Shown: positions 41,330 through 50,640 of the stretch, one piece after another | How positions within the stretch are numbered: position 1 is the stretch's first letter | How the letters are laid out: the number at the start of each line of letters is the position of its first letter | Made by a program: the position numbers and the translations under genes | Notes under the pieces: generated by a model | Databases searched by the model: none | Seen by the model: only the letters and a program-made list of their open reading frames with translations | What the model was told of the DNA's origin: nothing | Assembly: GCF_000426665.1 (NCBI RefSeq) | Contig: NZ_AUFU01000001.1 | Location: forward strand, 62,001-126,000 | Direction of reading: 5' to 3' | DNA from: Centipeda artemidis DSM 19719 | GTDB taxonomy: Bacteria > Bacillota > Negativicutes > Selenomonadales > Selenomonadaceae | DNA length: 64,000 nucleotides

Positions 41330-43192
41330 CTACGTAATATGCAGAATCAAAAGATCGCCGTACAGAAGGTTTCGGAGTGCGCCGCGCTGCGCATCCGTAC
41401 AATCCGTCAGGCGCGCCGCGAGCGCCTCGATCTCCTCCGTACCGGGGAAAAAATGTCCCCCCGCAATGTAGTGCAGACTGATTTCCCGCGCGCCGAGCTC
41501 CCGCTGCAGGACGCCGACCGTCTCATCAATGGAAAACGCACGGTACCCGTCCGCATCGGGGACAATATCGTAGACAAGAGGCGGAATGCTGTTTGGCAGC
41601 CTTTGCAGAATGTTCTCAGCGCTGCTGTAATTGACAATGCGGCACCGGATGAATCCCCCGGCACGCAGCATACGCCGACACATCCGGAAGAACGGGACGA
41701 CGCGCCGTACGGAAAGATCATTGAGCGCCGCTCCCATAACGATGATGTCGTATTTTTCCCGGATATGTTCCTCTATATTGTCGAGATGCGGCAGCGCATA
41801 CACATGATCCGCCGTATACTTGCTGTCCGGCAGATACCGCTCATCCGCAACGACGGCATCAATCGTCACGCGCCTCTGTGTACGCCGAAAGAAATTCCGT
41901 ATCGTGAAAAGCCCCTCGCCGAACATCGGCTCAATCACAAGCGCGCGCACCGGTTCATTCGCATAGGTCTGTGCCGAAAGCGCCTCTTCGAGATACGGCA
42001 TATGCGCACGGGACTGCCACGGGTCAACCTTCCATTTCTCACGGAAAACGGGGCGCATATTGACAAGGCTTGCAAAGTTGACGGATTTTCTGCGCACCTC
42101 GTTCAGCGTCACCCCGCCGAAATGGTGCACAAACGTGTCCTTTGCGAGGATCTGTTTGAATCCCGACCGCCGGAGTATTGTCGAGAAATCGTCATCCTCG
42201 AAATCACACATGGTATAGGTGTAGTCCGCACAGATCTCCGGCACGTCAAAAAGGTTTGGCACGACGCTGACAAAGGGCATGAGCGCGGCCCGCTCCTCCC
42301 ATAGCAGTGGGTTCGAGCAATTATTGCGCGCTGCGAACGCCTCCATTTTCCCCATGTCCTCAAAGGTATTCTCGTAGTCGACAGGAATCCCCTGCGCGTT
42401 CGAGATACAATTCTCGTTGCAGGTCGGAACAGTCCAAAAGACCTCGGGCATCTCCTCATGCACCCGGAGCAAATTCTCCAGCCAATGCGGCGTCGCCACA
42501 GCGTCGTTCGAGAAATAGACAACGTGCGCCCCCTCCGCGATATGGCGTGCGATGCCCCATCCGAGATGATTGTAGACATTGTATTTGAGGTTGATCTTCT
42601 TCTCATGGGGCAGACTGTTAAAATATTCCTCCGTCCCATCCGTCGAGCCGTCGTTGATCGTAATCAGCTCGATGTCCCCATGGGAAAAATCCGTATGACG
42701 GAACAGGCTCTCGACTGCACAGCGCGAAAACTCCACCTTGTTGTACGCGGGAACAATGATGGTGACGCGGTACTTAAAGTCCGTGCGCCGCGGACGCCGC
42801 CGCGCCGCCTCAAATGCCGCAAGCACCTGTGTGAGACGCTCCGCACGCGCCGACTCGTCGCGCAGGACATTGTACTCGAGATCGAGCTGATAGCAGAGAT
42901 CCGAAAAGAGCGGCTGCACCTCGAACGCCAATAGATTGTACGACGCCTGCAGCGTCTGCGCGGCAAGCGTCTTCCGGGCAGAGTGTGCCGTATTCAGCGC
43001 ATAGCGGCGGCATTTTTCGATGAGAACGCCCTCTTCCTGCGCGAGACGCTCCGCAACGTGCTCCATCACCGCCGCCAGATTCTCAAGGACGTCTCTTGAT
43101 TCCTCCGTGAGCACTCCTTCTTCACGCAGCGTCTGATCCACATAGCGAACGCCATCGTCCGCTGCGCCTAGTATCTCCTCAAACCAATGCAT
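41330..43192 (-). CDS. Large glycosyltransferase family 2 protein with helical N-terminus and methyltransferase-like C-terminus
   Basis: 620 residues. About 1-140 is helical with no membrane segment; about 143-390 is a GT2 domain (YRVTIIVPAYNKVEFSRC, TINDGSTDGTEEYF, and VYFSNDAVATPHWLENL in the DxD position); about 410-600 resembles a Rossmann methyltransferase (ALVIEPMFGEGLF, YDIIVMGAALNDLS), but the glycine-rich SAM loop is poor, so activity is doubtful. ATG 43192 follows GAGAGGG. First gene of a two-gene unit ending in the terminator before birA. Likely surface glycan synthesis; substrate unknown. Confidence 0.8.
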   Translation of the reverse strand: MHWFEEILGAADDGVRYVDQTLREEGVLTEESRDVLENLAAVMEHVAERLAQEEGVLIEKCRRYALNTAHSARKTLAAQTLQASYNLLAFEVQPLFSDLCYQLDLEYNVLRDESARAERLTQVLAAFEAARRRPRRTDFKYRVTIIVPAYNKVEFSRCAVESLFRHTDFSHGDIELITINDGSTDGTEEYFNSLPHEKKINLKYNVYNHLGWGIARHIAEGAHVVYFSNDAVATPHWLENLLRVHEEMPEVFWTVPTCNENCISNAQGIPVDYENTFEDMGKMEAFAARNNCSNPLLWEERAALMPFVSVVPNLFDVPEICADYTYTMCDFEDDDFSTILRRSGFKQILAKDTFVHHFGGVTLNEVRRKSVNFASLVNMRPVFREKWKVDPWQSRAHMPYLEEALSAQTYANEPVRALVIEPMFGEGLFTIRNFFRRTQRRVTIDAVVADERYLPDSKYTADHVYALPHLDNIEEHIREKYDIIVMGAALNDLSVRRVVPFFRMCRRMLRAGGFIRCRIVNYSSAENILQRLPNSIPPLVYDIVPDADGYRAFSIDETVGVLQRELGAREISLHYIAGGHFFPGTEEIEALAARLTDCTDAQRGALRNLLYGDLLILHIT

Positions 43193-43234
43193 ATGTGCCC
43201 TCTCATTTCTCCCTGCGCCTCGCCATTCAAAGTG

Positions 43235-43274
43235 CAGGTATTGATACTCTATTTTATTATCGGCGAAATACCTG
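43235..43274. promoter_or_regulatory. Inverted repeat upstream of the glycosyltransferase pair
   Basis: CAGGTATT (43235-43242) and AATACCTG (43267-43274) form a perfect 8-base inverted repeat 24 bases apart, 43 bases before the glycosyltransferase start. The AT-rich spacer contains GATAAT on the minus strand. Could be a paired operator around a promoter or a long hairpin; not decided by sequence. Confidence 0.4.
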
Positions 43275-43280
43275 TAGTTC

Positions 43281-43319
43281 TAAAAGAAAAGATGCCGCCG
43301 CACGCCGATTCCATGCGGC
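43281..43319 (-). terminator. Rho-independent terminator after ftsH
   Basis: Minus-strand GCCGCA (43314-43319) pairs with TGCGGC (43297-43302), followed after GGCATC by TTTTCTTTT. Sixteen bases past the ftsH stop. Confidence 0.8.
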
Positions 43320-43334
43320 AGCACCTTAGCTGCG

Positions 43335-45332
43335 TTACTTATTCCACTGAGTCAGGTTGAATTTGGGCTCCGCCGTTGGAATGGGAACCGTACGCTCCTC
43401 TACGGTACGCTCCGCCTCTTCGCTCGTCTTCGAGGAGTCGTCGATCACAACATCCACGGGGATGAGGAACGCGGTATCGTCATCATCATCGTCCTCAGAC
43501 TCGTCCGACTTTTCGGCAATATGCCCCCGGTTCATCAGTTCCTCAAGCTCCGCCGCATTCAGCGTCTCTCGTTCGAGCAGCGCGTTTGCAATGAGGTCGA
43601 GCTTGTCGCGGTTCTCGACGATGATCGTGCGGCACGCTTCGTAGGCTTCGTCGATATAGCGGCGCACCTCGCGGTCGATCTGCCCCGCGATGTCCTCGGA
43701 GTAATTGCGGTCGCGATTGAAGTCGCGGCCGAGGAATACCTGATGGTTCTCCTCTCCGTAGGCGATGGGTCCGATCGTATCACTCATGCCATACTGCATG
43801 ATCATGCTGCGGATGATCTGCGTTGCGGTCTGTATGTCGCTCGATGCGCCTGTGCTGATCTCGCCGAGCACAACTTCCTCGGCGACACGTCCGCCAAGTG
43901 CAACCTTGATGCGGTCGAGCAGCTCCGAGCGCGTGCGGTAGGAACGATCCTCCTTCGGCAGAGAGAGCATATATCCACCCGCACGCCCGCGCGGAATGAT
44001 CGTAACCTTATGCACGGGATCAGCGTGCTCGAGCATCATGCCGACGAGCGTATGCCCGCCCTCGTGATAGGCGGTAAGTCGCTTCTCCTCCTCGTTCATG
44101 ACATGAGATTTGCGTTCGGGACCCGCCATGACACGCTCGATCGCTTCCTCCGTTTCCGCCATGTGGATCTGCTTCTTGTTGCGCCGTGCGGCAAGCAGCG
44201 CCGCCTCGTTGACGAGATTGCTGAGATCTGCCCCCGTAAAACCGGGCGTACGCCGTGCAAGAACGTCGAGATTCACATCGTCCGCAACGGGTTTCCCCTT
44301 CGTATGCACCTTGAGGATCGCCTCGCGCCCGCGCACATCAGGCTTATCGACGACAATCTGCCGATCAAAGCGTCCGGGACGCAGCAGCGCAGGGTCGAGT
44401 ACATCGGGACGGTTCGTCGCCGCGATAATGATAATCCCCTCGTTGGACGCAAAGCCGTCCATCTCCACGAGGAGCTGATTGAGGGTCTGCTCCCGCTCGT
44501 CGTGCCCGCCTCCGAGTCCTGTACCGCGTTGACGACCGACTGCATCAATCTCATCGATGAAGACAATGCAGGGCGCGGCTTTCTTTGCCTGATCAAAGAG
44601 ATCGCGCACGCGCGAAGCGCCAACACCGACGAACATCTCGACAAAGTCGGAACCACTGATGGTAAAGAACTGCACGCCCGCCTCGCCTGCAACAGCCTTT
44701 GCGAGCAGGGTTTTTCCTGTGCCCGGAGGACCGAAGAGCAGAACCCCTTTTGGTATACGCGCACCGAGCTCGTTGAATTTATCAGGGGTTTTTAGGAACT
44801 CAACGACTTCCTCGAGTTCCTGTTTCGCCTCGTCCGCACCCGCAACATCGGCGAACGTCACCTTTTTCTTGTCGCTGATCATGAGCCGCACGCGTGACCT
44901 GCCGAAATTCATCAGCCGTCCGCCGCCCATCTGCGACTGCTGCATCATGAAGAACCAGAATCCAATGAGCAGCGCGATTGGAATGAGCGAGGAGAGCAGC
45001 GTCTGCCACCACGGCGGTTCGGGTGGATTCTCCGCAGAGATATTGACGCCTTTTTCCGAAAGACGCTGATAGAGATCCCGGTCACTGTTCGGCGCCTCGG
45101 GGGTAATGGTCGTAAACGCCGTACCATCCTTGAGCGTTCCGCGGATATTGTTTTGAATGATGACGACTTTATCGACCTCACCCGCGTTCACCTTCGCCGT
45201 GAATTCACTGTATCCAAGCGCCGTACTTTGCTGTGCATTGCGGTGCTCCCCCGACATATAGTCGGCAGCCGTCCATACGACAAAGAACATCAGCGCATAA
45301 AATGCGAGATTGCGTAAAAGTGATTGATTCAA
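43335..45332 (-). CDS. ftsH: ATP-dependent zinc metalloprotease FtsH
   Basis: 665-residue membrane-anchored AAA+ protease degrading damaged and regulatory proteins. Two N-terminal helices (about 8-27 and 113-133) flank an extracytoplasmic domain; Walker A GPPGTGKT, Walker B IVFIDEID, the SRH region, and the zinc site HEGGH are intact. The C-terminus carries an extra tail with ESEDDDDDD followed by about 45 Ser/Thr/Glu-rich residues. 17 bases after hpt; the order tilS-hpt-ftsH is as in Bacillus. Confidence 0.97.
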   Translation of the reverse strand: MNQSLLRNLAFYALMFFVVWTAADYMSGEHRNAQQSTALGYSEFTAKVNAGEVDKVVIIQNNIRGTLKDGTAFTTITPEAPNSDRDLYQRLSEKGVNISAENPPEPPWWQTLLSSLIPIALLIGFWFFMMQQSQMGGGRLMNFGRSRVRLMISDKKKVTFADVAGADEAKQELEEVVEFLKTPDKFNELGARIPKGVLLFGPPGTGKTLLAKAVAGEAGVQFFTISGSDFVEMFVGVGASRVRDLFDQAKKAAPCIVFIDEIDAVGRQRGTGLGGGHDEREQTLNQLLVEMDGFASNEGIIIIAATNRPDVLDPALLRPGRFDRQIVVDKPDVRGREAILKVHTKGKPVADDVNLDVLARRTPGFTGADLSNLVNEAALLAARRNKKQIHMAETEEAIERVMAGPERKSHVMNEEEKRLTAYHEGGHTLVGMMLEHADPVHKVTIIPRGRAGGYMLSLPKEDRSYRTRSELLDRIKVALGGRVAEEVVLGEISTGASSDIQTATQIIRSMIMQYGMSDTIGPIAYGEENHQVFLGRDFNRDRNYSEDIAGQIDREVRRYIDEAYEACRTIIVENRDKLDLIANALLERETLNAAELEELMNRGHIAEKSDESEDDDDDDTAFLIPVDVVIDDSSKTSEEAERTVEERTVPIPTAEPKFNLTQWNK

Positions 45333-45349
45333 CTCATCCCTCCTCCGAA

Positions 45350-45895
45350 TTACTCATAAACGGAATGTTTCAATACACCGATATAGGGAAGGTTCCGGTA
45401 TTTTTCCGCATAGTCGAGCCCATAGCCCACGAGAAACTCATCCGGCACCTCATAGCCAAGGTAGTTGATCTCGACGGGCGCAACACGGCGCGACGGCTTT
45501 GAGAGGAACGCACAAAGCTTGATGCTCTTCGGATGCCGCCCCTCCAGCATTTGCCGCAGATATCGCATTGTCGTCCCCGAGTCAATGATGTCCTCAACGA
45601 TAATGACGTGTTTATTTTCAATCGAAAAATCGAGGTCTTTCAAAATTTTAACCTGTCCGCTCGACACGGTCGCATCGCCGTAACTCGACACGATCATAAA
45701 GTCAAAGGACACCGGATGTTCGATAGCGCGAACCAGATCGGTAAAGAACACGGCGGCTCCCTTGAGGATGCCGACACAGTAGACCGTCTCCTTTGCATCG
45801 CGGTAGTCGGCGGCAATCTGCGCGCCGAGCTCGCGTACGCGCGCCGCAATTTCCTCTTCGGAAAAGGATATGCGTTCAATATCGTCGCTCATCAT
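45350..45895 (-). CDS. hpt: Hypoxanthine phosphoribosyltransferase
   Basis: Salvages hypoxanthine and guanine to IMP and GMP. 181 residues from ATG 45895, which overlaps the tilS stop (ATGA) and has GAAGGAG upstream. The PRPP-binding signature [14 protein letters not shown], the ILKGAAVFF loop, and [11 protein letters not shown] are diagnostic. In-frame sequence further upstream lies in tilS and is not used. In Bacillus HprT also binds TilS and helps control ftsH. Confidence 0.96.
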   Translation of the reverse strand: MMSDDIERISFSEEEIAARVRELGAQIAADYRDAKETVYCVGILKGAAVFFTDLVRAIEHPVSFDFMIVSSYGDATVSSGQVKILKDLDFSIENKHVIIVEDIIDSGTTMRYLRQMLEGRHPKSIKLCAFLSKPSRRVAPVEINYLGYEVPDEFLVGYGLDYAEKYRNLPYIGVLKHSVYE

Positions 45896-47283
45896 GTGGC
45901 TATCGTCTCCTTCACACATTTGATCTCTACAATTTCTCCGGTCTCCTCCGTGAGCGGAGCGAGGATGCTCCGCCTGCCGCCGACGATCCATAGGATCTCG
46001 CTGCCGCCCGCAACGGCGATCAGCGGCATTCGGTTCCTTTGTTCCTGCGGTACACGGTCGTCGATGAGAATCTTCTTGAGTTTTTTTTGACCGACCGGAA
46101 GCCGCAGATAATCTCCGGCGCGTCGTGTGCGCAGGATAAGGGGCGGCAGATGCGCCGCATCCGCGTAGATCGTATACGCGCCCGCACGGCGCAGGCAGTC
46201 CGCAGGGCGGACACCCCGGATCCGTCTGGTACGGATTTGAAAGTCTTGAAAGTCTATTATAGCATATTCACGTTCTATGGGAAGTATAATTTCAGGATCT
46301 TTTGGTTGATCGTTTTGTATTTCTTTCTTTTTCAGTATCAGCCGCCCGTATTGGCAGACCGCCGTATAACCGTGCGGCATATCGATCTGCGCAACGCCCC
46401 TCACGAAAATCAGGCTGCGCATCTGCTCCTCGTGGAGATAGGAAAAATCCTTGCCCCCCGCCGTTGCCTTCTGCCAATAGAGCCGCAGGACGCGCCGCTG
46501 CAGTGCGGGATGGAGCCCGCACAGGACGGCTGTGGAGAGCCCCCCCGCGTCCTCCGCCCGTCTGAGTGCATCGGCGGAAAGCTCCGCGATGAATTCATCT
46601 TCCTCCCGCGCGAGCGTGCTCAAGCGCACGAGTGCCACCCCTACTGCGGGATTATAGTCGGCACGCAGGATCGGCAGGAGTTTGTTCCGTATCCGGTTGC
46701 GCATCGCGTCGCACATCTCGTTCGTTTCATCAGAACGCGGCGCAAGCGCGCGGGCACGTGCATAAGAGACAATCTCTGCCCGTGTCGCCGTGAGGAGCGG
46801 GCGCAGCAGCACACCGTCCCATTCCCGCATGGCAGCCAGCCCCGCCGTTCCCGTCCCCCGCAGGATGCGCATGAGAACCGTCTCGGCGAGATCGTCCGCA
46901 TGATGTGCCGTCGCAATACAGTCACAGCCACATTCTTCGCGCGCGCGATATAAAAATTCATAGCGCAGGATCCGTGCTGACGTCTCAAGGGACATTCGAT
47001 GTGCCCGCGCGTAGGCGGGCGCATCCACCGCTGCACAGGTGAAAGGAATGCCCTGCACCGCACAATAGTCTTTGACGAACCGCGCATCCGCGCGTGATGC
47101 CACCCCGCGGATACCGTGCTCCACATGTGCACATGTAATATGCGCGCCCCCTGCACGACGGAAGCGGTCGAGCACATCAAGCAGTGCGAGCGAATCCACA
47201 CCGCCGGAACACGCGACGAGGATATGGCGCAGCGGTGAAAAAAAATCGTGCGCGCGCAGAACATGTTCAACCTTTGTTTGCAC
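45892..47283 (-). CDS. tilS: tRNA(Ile)-lysidine synthetase TilS
   Basis: Adds lysine to C34 of the AUA-reading tRNA-Ile, an essential step. 463 residues from GTG 47283, with GGAGG five bases upstream. PP-loop SGGVDS at about 26-31, HVEHGIRG, SLETSARILRYEF, IATAHHADDLAETVLMR and a C-terminal TilS domain. A longer version starting at ATG 47334 is rejected because a terminator hairpin (47297-47325) lies inside it and it lacks a ribosome-binding site. Confidence 0.95.
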   Translation of the reverse strand: MQTKVEHVLRAHDFFSPLRHILVACSGGVDSLALLDVLDRFRRAGGAHITCAHVEHGIRGVASRADARFVKDYCAVQGIPFTCAAVDAPAYARAHRMSLETSARILRYEFLYRAREECGCDCIATAHHADDLAETVLMRILRGTGTAGLAAMREWDGVLLRPLLTATRAEIVSYARARALAPRSDETNEMCDAMRNRIRNKLLPILRADYNPAVGVALVRLSTLAREEDEFIAELSADALRRAEDAGGLSTAVLCGLHPALQRRVLRLYWQKATAGGKDFSYLHEEQMRSLIFVRGVAQIDMPHGYTAVCQYGRLILKKKEIQNDQPKDPEIILPIEREYAIIDFQDFQIRTRRIRGVRPADCLRRAGAYTIYADAAHLPPLILRTRRAGDYLRLPVGQKKLKKILIDDRVPQEQRNRMPLIAVAGGSEILWIVGGRRSILAPLTEETGEIVEIKCVKETIAT

Positions 47284-47296
47284 AGACGCCTCCAAC

Positions 47297-47325
47297 AAAG
47301 AAAGGACACTCCTTACAGAGTGCCC
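47297..47325 (-). terminator. Hairpin terminator between the S1 gene and tilS
   Basis: Minus-strand GGGCACTC (47318-47325) pairs with GAGTGTCC (47304-47311; one G-U), 6-base loop, then TTTCTTT. It lies just before the tilS ribosome-binding site and probably reduces read-through from the S1 gene into tilS-hpt-ftsH. Confidence 0.65.
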
Positions 47326-47410
47326 TTCACCCATTTTACAGTAATGCCCCGCATGAGGGGCGTTCCAACCGGATGTTTTGCCGCACCCATGCGCTGCCGC
47401 TTACTTTACA

Positions 47411-47857
47411 TCATCCGCGGCGCGATCCTCTGCCGCCCCGCTTGGAGTCCGTCTTACGGCGCAGATCCGTCAGACGTTCGTCGCTGTCCTTCAGGAACCG
47501 GGAGAGCTTATCCTCGAACGAGGGAGATCCCGGCTGCCGTGATGCCGCCGTGCGCCGCATATCGCGGGGGGGACGCGGTGGGCGCGCGGGGGCGGCGGAC
47601 GGCTGCGCCGGTGCCTGCGCCTTATCTTGAAGCGCCTTGATGGAAAGACCGATCTTACCGCGGTCATCCACGGTGAGAACTTTCACGCGAACCGTATCGC
47701 GCTCCTTGAGGAAATCATGCACGTCGTTCACATAGACATCGGCAACCTCCGAGATGTGAATGAGCCCTGTCTTTCCTTCCGGGAGTTCGACGAAAGCGCC
47801 AAAATTCGTGATCCCTGTAACGACGCCTTCTACTACACTGCCAACTTCAATGGCCAA
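47411..47857 (-). CDS. S1 RNA-binding domain protein, YabR/GSP13-like
   Basis: 148 residues from TTG 47857 (AGGGA nine bases upstream). One S1 domain (about 1-75: IEVGSVVEGVVTGITNFGAFVELPEGKTGLIHISEVADVYV, split here by eye into the five-strand OB fold) followed by an Ala/Pro/Arg-rich tail that ends in a basic KRGGRGSRRG. Probably binds RNA or ribosomes. Same place as yabR of Bacillus, between divIC and tilS. It has its own consensus promoter. Confidence 0.88.
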   Translation of the reverse strand: MAIEVGSVVEGVVTGITNFGAFVELPEGKTGLIHISEVADVYVNDVHDFLKERDTVRVKVLTVDDRGKIGLSIKALQDKAQAPAQPSAAPARPPRPPRDMRRTAASRQPGSPSFEDKLSRFLKDSDERLTDLRRKTDSKRGGRGSRRG

Positions 47858-47886
47858 AACACTTCTTCCCTTCAATACAAAACCGG

Positions 47887-47900
47887 CGGGGTCACCCCCG
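47887..47900 (-). other. GNRA-type hairpin in the S1-gene leader
   Basis: In the leader RNA CGGGG and CCCCG (47896-47900 with 47887-47891) close a GTGA loop, the GNRA tetraloop class. It sits between the promoter and the start codon and could stabilise the message or be a protein-binding site for autoregulation by the S1 protein; function is not shown by sequence. Confidence 0.45.
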
Positions 47901-47918
47901 ATGATTGATGACCCGTTT

Positions 47919-47948
47919 ATTATACCCAACACATACGCCGTGTGTCAA
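47919..47948 (-). promoter_or_regulatory. Consensus promoter of the S1-tilS-hpt-ftsH unit
   Basis: Perfect TTGACA (47943-47948) and perfect TATAAT (47919-47924) on the minus strand, 18 bases apart. It lies in the short gap between divIC and the S1 gene. Confidence 0.85.
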
Positions 47949-47953
47949 GAAAA

Positions 47954-48253
47954 TCAGTTGCCGCCGCTGCGTTTTCCGGGGGCATAGGGCAGTTCTCCGA
48001 CGCGCGTCATTCCCAGCTCTTCCCGTGCCAATTTTTCGATATATGGGAGTTCGCCAAGGTGCTGCTTTTCTGCCAAGAGGCGCTCGTTCTCCGCCTGCGC
48101 TGCCGCAAGGCGTTCCGCCGCACCTCGCTGATCTTCGTGGACATGGGAGAGATAAAGCCCTTGCGACACAAGAATCGAGCCAAAATAGCCCAGAATGAGG
48201 ATGAGTACAATGACGAACCAGCGCGGTCGTCTAGACGGTCTCTTTCGCGCCAT
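47954..48253 (-). CDS. divIC: Septum formation initiator, DivIC/FtsB family
   Basis: 99-residue bitopic division protein. A basic N-terminus (ARKRPSRRPR), one transmembrane helix (about 12-32), then a coiled coil (about 40-75, AAERLAAAQAENERLL) and the LAREELGMTRVGE motif typical of the family. It should act with FtsL-type partners to activate septal peptidoglycan synthesis. Start ATG 48253 lies 22 bases inside the upstream gene, with GAGGAGATAGAG as ribosome-binding site. Confidence 0.9.
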   Translation of the reverse strand: MARKRPSRRPRWFVIVLILILGYFGSILVSQGLYLSHVHEDQRGAAERLAAAQAENERLLAEKQHLGELPYIEKLAREELGMTRVGELPYAPGKRSGGN

Positions 48254-49385
48254 CTCTATCTCCTCTCTTGCTCCTGCACATCTCCATCAATATCTGCGCC
48301 GCGCAGTCCGCCGCCTCTTCTCGTGCCGATGCGTGCGCTGCTTTGCGCATTGCAGGCAATCGATTTGCGAGAATCTCCGCGACGGCGGGTACGATCTGCT
48401 CGCCCGGATGCAGCCATACTGCGGCGCCCCGCCGTGTCGCGTAGACCGCATTCTCCGTCTCAGGTCCCGGGATCGGATCATGCAGCAGGAGCGGCAGCCC
48501 CGCTGCAAACGCCTCGCTGATCGTGAGTGCCCCCGGTTTTGTAATAAGCAGATCCGCCGCCCGCATGAGCAGCGGTACCTCATCGGTATAATCCCATACA
48601 CGGATCAGATGGCGCGATGTCCGGGCTGCACGCCGCGCATCCGCGGCAAGTGCCGCATTGTGCCCCGCCACAACAAGAACGGCAAGCCGTTCCTGACTTG
48701 TCTCGAGTGCACACAGCGTCCGCTCTATATCGCCGAGCCCGAGCCCACCACCCATGAGTAGAAGCGCCGGCAGTTCGAAGGGAACTCCTGCGCGCTCCTT
48801 CGCCGCTGCGCGGTTCACATGACGCTCTGCACGCGCAATGGGGATGCCCGTCACATGCACTAAGCTGCGGTCAATCCCCAGCTCCGCCATCTGCGCCGCC
48901 ATCGCTTCGGTCGCGACGAAGTAGGTATCTACACCGCGTGAGAGCCAGATCCGGTGGAGTGCATAATCCGTCAGAAGCGCCGCGAGCAAAAAGTCCCCGC
49001 CGTATCGCGCCCGCCACAACGCCGCAGCCCCCTCCGGAAAAGGGTGCGTCGCAACAACGAGATCCGGACGATAAGAGCGTATAAGCCGCCCCATCGTCCG
49101 CACCATCACCCACGCAAATGCAGAGCGCACCACGCCGCCCCCCGCCGCACTCCCCGCAAAGCGGAAGAACACATCGTACAGATTCGGGACAAAACGCAGC
49201 ATCATGAGATAAACACGCTTCATGAGGTAGTGAATCACAGAGACGTCGCGCGCCATAAAATCCACAACGGAAATACGCACGTTCTCGCCCGCACGCGCAG
49301 CAATTGCCGCATGAATCGCCTCCGCCGCCCGCGTATGTCCGGCGCCGATGGAAGCGGTCAAAATGAGAATATGAACACGCCCCAT
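48231..49385 (-). CDS. MGDG synthase-like glycosyltransferase (GT28)
   Basis: 384 residues. N-terminal MGDG_synth domain (about 12-170: ILTASIGAGHTRAAEAI, VVDFMARD) and C-terminal GT28 domain (about 200-370: LLLMGGGLGLGDIE, ADLLITKPGALTISEAFAAGLPLLLHDPIPGPETENA). The family includes plant MGDG synthases, Bacillus UgtP and clostridial homologues that add sugar to diacylglycerol. A membrane glycolipid is the likely product; the sugar is unknown. ATG 49385 follows GGAGGAGG. It ends inside divIC. Confidence 0.88.
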   Translation of the reverse strand: MGRVHILILTASIGAGHTRAAEAIHAAIAARAGENVRISVVDFMARDVSVIHYLMKRVYLMMLRFVPNLYDVFFRFAGSAAGGGVVRSAFAWVMVRTMGRLIRSYRPDLVVATHPFPEGAAALWRARYGGDFLLAALLTDYALHRIWLSRGVDTYFVATEAMAAQMAELGIDRSLVHVTGIPIARAERHVNRAAAKERAGVPFELPALLLMGGGLGLGDIERTLCALETSQERLAVLVVAGHNAALAADARRAARTSRHLIRVWDYTDEVPLLMRAADLLITKPGALTISEAFAAGLPLLLHDPIPGPETENAVYATRRGAAVWLHPGEQIVPAVAEILANRLPAMRKAAHASAREEAADCAAQILMEMCRSKRGDRDGAKETV

Positions 49386-49454
49386 GATCGCCTCCTCCGC
49401 TGAATACGTTTATTGTATCACAATTCCATGCCGCGGACAAAAGTTTTTTTGCAG

Positions 49455-50231
49455 CTATGCTGTGAGCCCACCGTCCACCGTATAGACACTGCCCGTCACC
49501 CATGTCGCACCGGACGATGCGAGGAATGCGATCACCGACGCCGCTTCCTCCGGCGTGCCGATGCGTCCCGTCGGGTAGAGTTCCGCCATCGTGCGCAGCT
49601 GCTCCTCACGCGGCAGATCCGGTCTGAGCTGCCGCTCCGTGAGCGGTGTTAAAATATCCGCAGGCGCAACGGCGTTGACACGCAGGCCGTCCCGTGCCGT
49701 CTCAAGAGCGAGTGAACGTGTGAAGGCAACGACCGCCCCCTTTGTCGCCGCATACGCCGCGCAGTAGTAGTTGCCATGCAGCCCCGCATCAGACGCGACG
49801 TTCACAATATTGCCCCGCGCAGCACGCAGATACGGCAGAGCCGCGCGCGTCATCTGCATTGTCCCCTTTAGATTGACGTCAAGGAGTTCCTCGAGCGTCG
49901 TATCGGAAAGCTCCTCAAGCGCCCCCTCCGCATAAATTCCCGCCGCATTGACAAGAATATCAAGCCCGCCGAAGGCGTGTACCGCCTCATCCACCACCGC
50001 ACGGCAGTCCGCAGTCAGGCGTACGTCACCCGCGCAGTAGACTGCACGCGCACCGCCCGCAAGACGCGCAAGCGCCGTTTCTCCGCGTACCTGATCGCGC
50101 CCCATCAGAACGACCGACGCGCCGCACGCAAGAAAGATCTCCGACGCAGCATATCCGATCCCCGACGTCCCTCCTGAGATCAGTACCGTCCGCCCTGCAA
50201 AAGCAGTAGGCGAGAAAACGAGTTCTTTCAT
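49455..50231 (-). CDS. Short-chain dehydrogenase/reductase
   Basis: 258 residues of the classical SDR type. NAD(P) site TVLISGGTSGIGYAASE, NAAG, catalytic Ser in VNVASDAGL, YxxxK in YAATKGA, and a C-terminal TGSVYTVDGG. The presence of GRDQ after the second strand fits NADP preference weakly. Substrate unknown; resembles 3-oxoacyl-ACP reductase-like members but the setting (between hup and the lipid glycosyltransferase) does not settle it. GGTGAGG precedes ATG 50231. Confidence 0.87.
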   Translation of the reverse strand: MKELVFSPTAFAGRTVLISGGTSGIGYAASEIFLACGASVVLMGRDQVRGETALARLAGGARAVYCAGDVRLTADCRAVVDEAVHAFGGLDILVNAAGIYAEGALEELSDTTLEELLDVNLKGTMQMTRAALPYLRAARGNIVNVASDAGLHGNYYCAAYAATKGAVVAFTRSLALETARDGLRVNAVAPADILTPLTERQLRPDLPREEQLRTMAELYPTGRIGTPEEAASVIAFLASSGATWVTGSVYTVDGGLTA

Positions 50232-50250
50232 ACGACCTCACCGTATAGAC

Positions 50251-50286
50251 AAAAAAGACCGGATTCCCCCATCGGGGAACCCGGTC
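50251..50286 (-). terminator. Strong rho-independent terminator after hup
   Basis: Minus-strand GACCGGGTTCCCC pairs with GGGGGAATCCGGTC around a four-base GATG-type loop (50257-50286), followed by TTTTTT. Fifteen bases past the hup stop; among the strongest terminators in the window. Confidence 0.93.
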
Positions 50287-50301
50287 TCACGCCGTTTCGA
50301 C

Positions 50302-50574
50302 TCAGTTTACAGAATCTTTCAGAGCCTTGCCAGCCTTGAACACAGGCGTCTTCGAAGCCGGGATATTGATCTCCTTACCCGTACGGGGATTGCGCCCCTT
50401 GCGCGCCTGACGCGCCTTCACCTCGAACGTGCCGAAACCAATCAGCTGAACTCTGTCACCTTCGGAAAGAGCACCCTTGATTGTCTCAAAAATGGCGTTG
50501 ACAGCCTTTTCCGCGTCCTTCTTCGTGAGATTTGCCTGCTCTGCTACGTTTGCGACTAATTCCTGTTTGTTCAA
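50302..50574 (-). CDS. hup: DNA-binding protein HU
   Basis: 90-residue histone-like protein that bends DNA and shapes the nucleoid. [20 protein letters not shown] and the DNA-binding arm signature [21 protein letters not shown] are diagnostic. The start is a TTG at 50574, backed by a near-perfect AAAGGAGG eight bases upstream. Own promoter and own terminator, so a monocistronic gene, as expected for a highly expressed protein. Confidence 0.97.
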   Translation of the reverse strand: MNKQELVANVAEQANLTKKDAEKAVNAIFETIKGALSEGDRVQLIGFGTFEVKARQARKGRNPRTGKEINIPASKTPVFKAGKALKDSVN

Positions 50575-50640
50575 AGTAGCATCCTCCTTTAAGATATTTT
50601 CTTTTTCCCTGCGACCCTAATGACCGCACCGTCATGAGAG

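Noticed and set aside
47284-47334. Longer tilS start at ATG 47334
   Set aside because: No ribosome-binding site, the extension contains a terminator hairpin, and a GTG at 47283 with GGAGG gives the family's normal N-terminus.
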